Part shown: one piece after another, positions 58,501 to 64,000 of the stretch | Position numbering within the stretch: the first letter of the stretch is position 1 | How the letters are laid out: each line of letters opens with the position of its first letter | Assembly (NCBI RefSeq): GCF_964656455.1 | Contig: NC_135714.1 | Span: forward strand, 60,351,850-60,415,849 | Direction of reading: 5' to 3' | Source: Halichoerus grypus | Lineage: Eukaryota; Chordata; Mammalia; Carnivora; Phocidae | DNA length: 64,000 bases | Notes under the pieces: model-generated | Databases searched by the model: none | Told to the model about the DNA's origin: nothing | The model's input: the letters and a program-made list of their open reading frames with translations, nothing else | Program-made: the position numbers and the translations under genes

Positions 58501-61500
58501 AAAAAGAAGACATTCCTGTTACAATGTGTACAACTTTCTTTGGAGAGCAATTTGGCAGTCTCTAACAATACATAAAATATACATAATCTTAACTCAAAAA
58601 TTTCATTACCAGAGATCTATTCTAAAATACATATCCATGTGTTCTAAGACATATTTATAGGGATGTTAATTGTTGCATAGTTTATAATAATGAAAAGGTG
58701 GAAATAACATAGAAGTTAAGTGAAGTAAGGTACATCCATGGTATTCCATGTAGATTTTTAAAAAGAATATTTACTTTCATGTACTGACATGGGATGGGAA
58801 GTGCTATGAAATACTACAATTGAAAAGGCAAGTTGTAAGGGCACCTGGATGGCTCAGTCGTTAAGCGTCTGCCTTCGGCTCAGGTCATGATCCCAGGGTC
58901 CTGGGATCGAGCCCCGCATCGGGCTCCCTGTTCAGCGGGAAGCCTGCTTCTCCCTCTCCCACTCCCCCTGCTTGTGTTCCTGCTCTCACTATCTCTCTCT
59001 GTCAAATAAAATCTTTAAAAAAAAAGAAAAGGCAAGTTGCAGTAAATGTACAATGCAAAATCCTTTTAAGGATTTCCATGTACATATGCCATATTAAAAT
59101 CACAGATAAGGGACTAATAGAGTATAATAAATTATTAGTAGTAGCTATTTCTGTGGAAAGGAGATAAAGAGGATCTGTAATACAGTCAATCTAGTTATGC
59201 CATTTACAATCTTTTTTGGTGAGAACACATTTATTTAGGTTTTACTTGAATGCTCAGCACAAGTTAGAAAAAAATAAAAATATTAAAAGTGAATTACCTT
59301 TGGGTAGATGGATTATGGATTATTTTTCTTTAGTTTGTCATTTCCCAACATTTCTAACAAGCATATTAGCTATAGAATAGAAAAGCTAAATGCAATGAAA
59401 ACATTCAAAACTTTGTCCCAAATTAGCAGACATGATAGACACTAGTTTTATTAATAACCAACTAATACCTCCCCAAAATAGAGGAAGCATATATATTTCT
59501 AAATCTTTCATTTCCTCAACTCTGTGACTAAAAACATACCAGCAGGAGGATTCTGTAAAAGTTGTTTGATTTGTGCAGGAGAAAGTTCAGTTCTAGTCAT
59601 AGAAAGGGTTACACCAAGTTGCTGCAACTGTGTTTTTATATTAGTTTGTTCAAAATGGGCATATAGTGTTGTAGCTGGAACTCTTCTTGAAGTACCATTT
59701 GGAGAACGCTCAACAACATAAATGACAACTTCTGTCCTGGGGGAAAAATAACCAAGTTATAAAAGAGCACACAACTCATAGCTACAACTCATATCAGTGC
59801 AGCATGTGATTTTAGAAAGATGCTAGTTGAATTCAGAAATTGTTGTTTTAGAAAATAGTATTCTCTTAAATCTTGGAAAATAAGGAACCCTTACTTTATG
59901 TTCACTTGTAAATCAACTTGAATGATAAAATGAGACAGACATATAATATTTATAAAACATTTGCTTCGCTGCAAAGTACTATGTAAATGTTACTATCTTT
60001 TCCAGAATTGAGAAGTACTTTGGAGATTCTGTTGAAGCTTATCTGATCTCAGTTATTTTATCTCACTAATAATAATTCTTCTAACCCAACATATCCCAAA
60101 GTAAATGCTTTTGCCACTAAGTATGAAAATTATACAGAAGACATAAGAAGTAAATGAGTCATAGTTACTATCCATGAATGAGCATGAACAGTAATCAGTT
60201 AAAACTTTCCAATAACGTCTTTGTGGCCTTTGATTTGCACACACAGCCATGATTAACATTTCTTCCTGCTTCTGAATGAAAAATCTAAGGAATTATTAGC
60301 ATCTGGTAAGTTAAGAACTCCAAGATTAAGGGGTGCCTGGGTGGCTCAGTTAAATGTCCGACTCTTGATTTCGGTTCAGGTCATGATCTCAGGGTTGTGA
60401 GATCAAGCCCCGCATCTGGCCTCCGCACTGGGCGTGGAGCCTGCAAAATTCTCTCTCCCCACCTCACTCTGTCCCTCCCGCCTCTGAAAAATAAATAAAT
60501 ATAAAATAAAATAAAATAACTCCAAGATTAAGAAAAATGCTTTTAAACAAATGTTATAAATACTGAATAATCACTAGCTGAGTAATAACATTGTAAGATT
60601 TAATTTGTGCTTTATCAACAAAAACGCTGTTGGATCACTCTCTTTGGACCAAGGTGCACAGAAATAAATGGTGTATTTAATGTATACTTACTGATCATCT
60701 GGCAATGTTTTAATACCCTCTACATTTACAGTAAGGGTCTGGTTTCCTCCCAAAACTTTATGTAATGATTCTACCAACTGCTGTTGTTGGCTTCGAATAT
60801 CTGTTTCTTTTTTGTTGAAAACTAAAACCACTAGCCCATCTTCATCTTTATTATTGGGCATACAACTATATCCTACTGCCTGTAGAATGACAAAAACAAT
60901 ATCAAAACTATGTACAGATTTTACATCAGATGTTTAATATTAATACGTTAAATATCTGCTAAAACAAGGAAAACAGCTTAATGTCTGCTAATGAAGGAAA
61001 TAATTATTCTTCCCACCATTCTGTGCCCTAGCTCATCACAAGTATAAAGAGAAACTATTTTACCCAGGAATAATATAAACTTACAGTGAAATTAAAATTT
61101 TCTCTTCAACAGAGTAACCAAATAGCCTTCTCCTCTAAAAAACTTTGATATTCATTATTGTTGGGTGTTTCTGAACTCTGATGAAACAATTCTGCATGTC
61201 ATTATAAAAATGACTGCAAAAGTCATGGACCAGGACCTAATTTATTTTACTATACTGACTTACAGAATGTTAAACTAAGTTTTAGATATACAAAGATATG
61301 ATTACTATACTTTTTTTCTAAATATAAATACTTTTAAAGTAGAATAACACTGTCAAACTTACAATACTATAAAGAATGTCTACATCATTTTATGGTTTCA
61401 TGTAATATAAAACTTTACAAAGCATGTTAGTTTTTAACATAGTATTAAATATGACAAATTTCTAAGGAATTACTCTTTTAGACAGAAGCCTTTTCTTTTG

Positions 61501-63075
61501 TCACCACTTATAATGCAACTTTTTAAAAAAGATTTATTTTGGGGGGGGGAAGGGGTAAGGGGAGAAGGACAGAGGGAATCTCCAGCAGACTCCCCACTGA
61601 GCAAAGAGCCCTATACAGGGTTGGATCCCACGACTCTAAGATCATGACCTGAGCCAAAATCAAGAGTCAGATGCTTAACTGAGCTACCCAGGAGCCCAAT
61701 AATCCACCTTTTAAAAAAGAATTCTAGTTCTCATTTTATCATATGTATGTTATGTATCAACTTAAAAAAAAAGTTCTATTCAACCTATGTGCACTGTATA
61801 GCTCTTAGTCACTAAACAAAAGTATAAAATTTCAACTATATACACTTAAAATTTCTTTTTATTAGAGTGATGAGATAGAGAGATGTTCTTTAGTAAGATA
61901 AGCTAGTCACTTTTTGTTGTTTAACCATGTTGAGAAGGGTCTGATCCTCAGGCTTGCAGCTCCAAACACAAGCTTACATACATATTGATTAGAGACTGAC
62001 ACAGGCAACAAAAAGTGTTGTTTTTTTTTTTTTGCCACTGAAATGTGGCTGGGGTGCCTAGGTGGCTCAGTCGGTTGAGTGTCTGACTCCTGGTTTTGGC
62101 TCAGGTCAGGATCTTAGGGTCGTGGGATCCAGCCCCAAGTCAGGCTCCACCGTACTCGGAGAATCTGCTTGGGATTCTCTCGTTCCCTCTGCCCCCCGCA
62201 CACATGCACCCTCTCTAGAAAATTATTAAATACGTCTTAAAAAAAAAAGTAGCTGAAGTATAAACTGGATTGCAATACATTAGTTATTTTTAATGCCATC
62301 GAGTTGACGTAAATACTCTCACTGGCTGATGAGACAATCTCTGAGAAGCCAAATTCAAATGAGAAGGTTGTTTGGTAGGCATGGAATCAGAAAGAAAAAG
62401 ATTATACTGTTTTAATGGCTTTAGCATCCAGTTATAATAGTTGACAACAGAATTATACATGCCAAACAGCACATACAGTCTGTCTGCTGGCTGGGGTATA
62501 CATTCCTGGACAATGTTACATGAGTATCACCAAATTTAGTTTTGGGTCTCCACTTTATAGATGCCAAGCAGACCACTCCCCTTTCGTTAACATTTTTTCC
62601 TCAGTTTTAAATTACATTCTGATCATACCTTCCTTCATTCATTCATACTCTGGTCACCTTCAATCACATATATGTAAGAAATCACTTCAATTTAATAACT
62701 TCTGTATCTTTAAAACAAAAGTATAATTGTACCATATTCAAGGAGTACTAAAGACCAAGCAATTGTTTCCTTCGTATTATTTTAATCCAAATATCACATT
62801 CTCTCTTACACACACTCTTCACGTGAGGATCAAAAGAAATACTAATACCTTAAATCGGCAAAAGGGATTTTCTTGTGTGAATTCCACCGGTGGAATGTTA
62901 TTGTTGAAATATCCTTTTCCTGTGCCCCAAAAGGCCTGCAGCTGATTCCATTTTGCTAAAATAGCGTCCCTCTCATCTCCCAACAGCGTTGGAGCAGAAA
63001 GAGCACTTGCAGTATTTATCAGTTGGCTGGACTGTGTAGGAGCTTGTGTGGGCTGACTGAAGAGACCACCTAATG
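43400..63075 (-). CDS. NUP54: NUP54, nucleoporin p54 (partial: N-terminal FG exons outside window), 9 exons
   Basis: Subunit of the Nup62-Nup58-Nup54 complex that lines the central channel of the nuclear pore and takes part in nucleocytoplasmic transport. Exons in transcript order: 63075-62849, 60879-60692, 59736-59540, 58022-57968, 57508-57415, 50242-50135, 46254-46135, 45658-45548 and 43528-43400. Together they give 1229 bp, about 408 residues plus stop. The human protein is about 507 residues, so roughly 100 residues of the N-terminal FG-repeat region lie past the window end. The sequence moves from the end of the FG region (GGLFSQPTQ) through an alpha/beta region (AVGYSCMP..., TEVVIYVVERS...) to a long helical coiled-coil part (KVQDQMTKQ..., SEDISELQ..., RVQLDTIQCEL...). 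Frames and phases join perfectly at all eight junctions. No damage was seen. It converges on ART3. Confidence 0.97.
43890..44110 (+). repeat. MIR SINE relic
   Basis: ttgagatgcaggtaagaaac, tgctcaaggtcctaaactag and nearby words fit a diverged MIR. Confidence 0.6.
44840..45520 (-). mobile_element. Old LINE-1 3' end (antisense to +)
   Basis: Complement of L1M-type 3' UTR and ORF2 end: gtgtacagttcagtagcatt, ctcccctggcaaccaccatt, gaataatattccacaatgta, ccagaagtagaattgctgga. Confidence 0.8.
45548..45658 (-). CDS. NUP54: NUP54 exon, coiled-coil region
   Basis: 111 bp, phase 0 at both ends. Acceptor tatttttag, donor gtaagtg. Encodes 37 residues from GRLNELMSQIR to DADLLREIKQ. Confidence 0.96.
45701..45904 (-). 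repeat. CanSINE, older subtype
   Basis: T run, a tgtgtgtgtg expansion in the tail half, and head ending gccggccaggcgccc. Lies 43 bp upstream of a NUP54 exon. Confidence 0.85.
46135..46254 (-). CDS. NUP54: NUP54 exon, coiled-coil region
   Basis: 120 bp, phase 0 at both ends. Acceptor ttatatag, donor gtaggc. Encodes 40 residues from VLIKQEIQRKSG to ELNAPTQFK, with heptad-like leucine spacing. Confidence 0.96.
46380..48090 (-). mobile_element. Old LINE-1 (first part)
   Basis: Complement of L1M ORF2, heavily diverged (attcctaagtattttacaat, ccctgcattcctgaaataaa). Continues after the insertions at 48100-49060. Confidence 0.7.
48100..48415 (-). mobile_element. Old LINE-1 3' end, antisense
   Basis: tttattgaggtatgatccac and aaatccacccattttaggtg are complements of a L1M 3' UTR, running into the ORF2 end. 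Confidence 0.7.
48440..49062 (+). mobile_element. LINE-1 3' end, sense
   Basis: ORF2 end (gacagaatattattcagcaa) to 3' UTR (tgaattgtatactttaaatg, ctggtgaattttatctcaa). Opposite orientation to the neighbour, head to head. Confidence 0.75.
49063..49870 (-). mobile_element. Old LINE-1 (second part)
   Basis: Resumes the complement of the old L1 ORF2 after the insertions (tatctggccttggtattttt, tgccttgtatt-like words). No intact frame. Confidence 0.6.
50135..50242 (-). CDS. NUP54: NUP54 exon, coiled-coil region
   Basis: 108 bp, phase 0 at both ends. Acceptor ttttacaaaacag, donor gtagta. Encodes 36 residues from IISEDISELQKN to DLSHRTLQ. Confidence 0.96.
50243..51115. other. NUP54 intron, unassigned sequence
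   Basis: No repeat or exon recognised. A short C/G run lies at 51032-51050. Confidence 0.4.
51205..51432 (+). mobile_element. LINE-1 3' end
   Basis: gggaatcaaactgagggttt, ggagcactgggtgttatatg, ctaatgatgtaacgtatggt and taacataataaaaat. Confidence 0.88.
51480..52330 (+). mobile_element. LINE-1 ORF2 relic, interrupted by a SINE
   Basis: Diverged ORF2 3' wording (aatgcaattccaactaaaat; gaagacccaaatgtggaagg; tctgttcaactaaggacact). Frames broken. Confidence 0.65.
51573..51770 (-). repeat. CanSINE
   Basis: Complete, GC-rich. Target duplication of the type aNaattctag on both sides. Confidence 0.92.
52749..53174. mobile_element. Tigger/MER2-like mariner-type DNA transposon
   Basis: Ends are inverted: cagtccttcctcatcc at the left and the complement of cagtagtccccccttatcc at the right. 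Interior wording (atggatgcctgaaaccatgg, gaccttctgatgat-like) fits a non-autonomous Tigger-class element. No open frame. Confidence 0.7.
53185..53375 (-). mobile_element. hAT-type element fragment
   Basis: Antisense copy of the same family as 2473-2655 (complement of ctaaacatcctagtgtgtgc and of attttgtccccagggc). Confidence 0.5.
53395..54240 (+). mobile_element. LINE-1 ORF2 relic (5' half of ORF2)
   Basis: Reads as diverged ORF2: KNRNEIINRILETKVMRPKT then WFFDKINKIDKPL in a 90-codon frame at 54028. Ends at the SINE. Confidence 0.75.
54247..54448 (+). repeat. CanSINE, young copy
   Basis: Near-consensus with an 18-base A tail. Target duplication aaaatgatgctgata. Confidence 0.94.
54974..57143 (+). 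mobile_element. HAL1-like element: L1 5' UTR + ORF1 + 3' UTR, ORF2 absent
   Basis: 2.17 kb with L1-type start (ggaagatggcagagtaggag), GC-rich 5' UTR, ORF1, about 0.3 kb of unassigned sequence (56560-56850), L1 3' UTR (aaccataagagactctttaa, gagcactgggtgttatatgc) and a short A run. Flanked by aataatatgc at 54964-54973 and 57144-57153. No ORF2 sequence. Antisense to NUP54, in its intron. Confidence 0.85.
55722..56471 (+). pseudogene. L1 ORF1 protein frame, C-terminally truncated
   Basis: 249 codons. Coiled-coil N-terminal half (RISYLEDRVMESNQAER), RNA-binding middle (EEIIAENFLNLGKEREIQIQ) and C-terminal domain (NPIRLSVGFSTGTLQARREW). The frame stops at a TAG where L1 copies have a glutamine codon. 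The wording continues downstream (PRILYPARLSF, then frame loss), so roughly 60-90 residues of the usual ORF1p are missing. RNA-binding chaperone of the L1 particle when intact; this copy is probably dead. Confidence 0.85.
57415..57508 (-). CDS. NUP54: NUP54 exon
   Basis: 94 bp. Acceptor ggatttcttcag, donor gtaagc. The first base completes a split lysine codon, then LIPVPMVGFKELLRRLKVQD onward to TRLD. Covers the end of the alpha/beta region and the start of the helical part. Confidence 0.96.
57810..57908 (-). repeat. Short tRNA-Lys-derived retroposon
   Basis: The - strand reads a tRNA-like body: gttcagttggtagagcatgg (D arm, A box), actcttgatctcagggc (CTT anticodon context), gttcaagtcccatgttgggc (B box, T arm) and an A tail. 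Target duplication gtcaacatt at 57801-57809 and 57909-57917. Closer to tRNA-Lys than the other SINEs here and lacks their tail half. Not a functional tRNA: mismatched acceptor ends and an A tail. Confidence 0.88.
57968..58022 (-). CDS. NUP54: NUP54 exon (55 bp)
   Basis: Acceptor tttttggtag, donor gtaagta. Encodes VDPIIWEQAKVDNPDSE with split codons at both ends (Gly at the 5' side, Lys at the 3' side). A short exon, too small for an ORF search, found from flanking splice sites and frame. Confidence 0.95.
58170..58836 (+). mobile_element. LINE-1 ORF2 3' relic
   Basis: Diverged ORF2 end: taaaaagatgctcaactgac, agggaaatgctaatgaaagt, taattgttgcatagtttata and ggtacatccatggtattcca. Confidence 0.7.
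58838..59026 (+). repeat. CanSINE
   Basis: Near-consensus. Target duplication aaaaggcaagttg at 58823-58835 and 59027-59039. Confidence 0.94.
59540..59736 (-). CDS. NUP54: NUP54 exon, alpha/beta region
   Basis: 197 bp. Acceptor tttttcccccag, donor gtatgt. Encodes TEVVIYVVERSPNG through LSPAQIKQLLQNPPAG, a beta-strand and helix pattern characteristic of this nucleoporin. Confidence 0.96.
60331..60517 (+). repeat. CanSINE, older subtype
   Basis: Target duplication aactccaagattaag at 60316-60330 and 60518-60532. Tail (ataaa)n. Confidence 0.94.
60692..60879 (-). CDS. NUP54: NUP54 exon, alpha/beta region
   Basis: 188 bp. Acceptor tcattctacag, donor gtaagt. Encodes AVGYSCMPNNKDEDGL through VNVEGIKTLPDD and two bases of the next codon. 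Confidence 0.96.
60900..61515. other. NUP54 intron, unassigned AT-rich sequence
   Basis: No exon, RNA gene or repeat recognised. Confidence 0.4.
61521..61699 (-). repeat. CanSINE, diverged
   Basis: Tail aaagatttattttgggggg, head ending gagctacccaggagccc. Confidence 0.85.
62051..62248 (+). repeat. CanSINE, older subtype
   Basis: ggggtgcctaggtggctcag head, gtctgactcctggttttggc body, A tail. Flanks resemble aNgtNgctg. Confidence 0.88.
62849..63075 (-). CDS. NUP54: NUP54 exon, end of FG region
   Basis: 227 bp. Acceptor acatttctag, donor gtattag. Encodes LGGLFSQPTQAPTQ, then NTASALSAPTLLGDERDAILAKWNQLQ, and ends FTQENPFCRFK. The last FG-like motif is followed by the conserved helical start of the folded part. 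The first two bases complete an alanine codon begun in the next upstream exon, outside the window. Confidence 0.96.
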
Positions 63076-63135
63076 CTAGAAATGTACCCCGTAGTTAGTA
63101 TTTAAGAAAAAAAAAGAATCCGTCAATTCAGATAC

Positions 63136-63605
63136 TAGGTATGGTAGGCCGAATAATGCCCCTTCCCCCCATCATGTCCACATCCTATCCCCAGAACCTG
63201 TAAATATGTTACTTTACACAGCAGAAGAAACTTTGTAGATGTGATGAAATTAAGAGATTGAGTTCAGACTATCCTGGATTATCACTAAGTGAGCTCAACA
63301 CAATCATAAAGGTCCTGAGGAGGGAAACGGGAAGTCAGAGTCAAAGTGAGATGTGAAGACGAAGGAAGGGGCTGGCTATAAGCCAGGAAATGCGGGGAGA
63401 GAGACTAAAAGCTGGATAAGGCCAGGGAATTGATTCTCCCTTAGAGCCTCAAGAAGTAACATGGCCCTGCCAACACCCTGATGTTAGCCCAGTGAAACCC
63501 ATTTCTGAATTTCTGATCTCCAGAACTATAGGATAATAAATTTGTATTGTTTTAATACACTAAGTCTGTGATACTTTGTTAGGGCAACATTAGGAAACTA
63601 ATATA
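63136..63605 (+). mobile_element. MLT1-like solo LTR (ERVL-MaLR)
   Basis: Begins tggtaggccgaataatgccc, contains tgtgatgaaattaagagatt, and ends cagaactataggataataaa with ctttgttagggcaacattag, the pattern of MLT1-type LTRs. No internal viral genes. Confidence 0.75.
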
Positions 63606-64000
63606 CTAGAAGAATCCTTATAATGTTAAACTTACTTTTCTAATGATTATCTTCTTAATACAAGTAATTCCATTACCAGTACACTAGTTGGATTCATATT
63701 AGACCCACATAAAAAAATGCATATGGATATGATACGGAAAAGTAAAGTTTGTGAAGTTGCAGAATTGGTTTTTAAACCTTTATTGCTATTACATGTGTGT
63801 AATAAATACAAACTGGAGGACACAAAATAAGCAAAAAGAATCATTATATCATTGTTTTATCAATATCAACTTAATCACTTTTCCTTCTCTTACTACAAAG
63901 AAGTACATAGTAAAAAGAAAAACAAATGAACTAATAATCATTAGGATTCTAAGCTAAAAGCTTTAGCAGGCCGTGTAGCTTTGGGTAAGTCACTTAACTT
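63606..64000. other. NUP54 intron at window end
   Basis: AT-rich. The last 40 bases (gtgtagctttgggtaagtca) look like the start of a MIR. No exon seen. Confidence 0.4.

Noticed and set aside
1..64000. CRISPR arrays, operons, phage or plasmid modules
   Set aside because: No regularly spaced direct repeats and no prokaryotic gene organisation. The sequence is vertebrate nuclear DNA, and the repeated units are SINEs and LINEs.

Overview
The window is nuclear DNA from a placental mammal of the order Carnivora, most likely a caniform outside the dog lineage (bear, mustelid or seal type). The evidence is about 37 copies of tRNA-Lys-derived CanSINEs on both strands, with the arctoid-style head (cctgggtggctcagtcg) and tail (aaataaaatcttt plus A run). 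Carnivore-type LINE-1 3' ends also occur. The order of the two genes matches human 4q21.1. I cannot name the species.

Gene layout: two multi-exon genes converge tail to tail. ART3 (+ strand) occupies 1544-24979: one large ADP-ribosyltransferase-domain exon, an 11.5 kb intron, eight symmetric mini-exons of 30-33 bp, and a last exon encoding a proline-rich stalk and GPI-anchor signal. Its 5' exons, including the signal peptide, lie before the window. NUP54 (- strand) occupies 63075 down to 43400: nine exons encoding about 409 residues, from the end of the FG region through the structured alpha/beta and coiled-coil regions to the stop codon. Its N-terminal FG exons lie beyond position 64000. The two genes are not functionally linked: one encodes a cell-surface GPI-anchored protein, the other a nuclear pore channel subunit.

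The 17 kb between the stop codons is almost entirely LINE-1. One L1 on the - strand (about 25985-41205) was split by a second, near full-length L1 (30402-38309) in the same orientation, with an 11 bp target duplication, and both carry many later SINEs. Neither has intact ORFs. Introns hold further nested insertions: an L1 inside a SINE, SINE pairs landing on one target site, a DNA transposon with 17 bp inverted ends interrupted four times, a 3'-truncated U6 snRNA retrocopy, a SINE-L1 composite, and an ORF1-only (HAL1-like) L1 derivative at 54974-57143.

The most noteworthy items are the ART3 mini-exon array, the HAL1-like element with its unexplained 0.3 kb 3' segment, the 19 bp perfect hairpin at 12645-12689, and several insertion structures that can be read base by base. 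No CRISPR array, operon, prokaryotic system or intact viral gene is present. Repeat family names are from memory and were not checked against a library.
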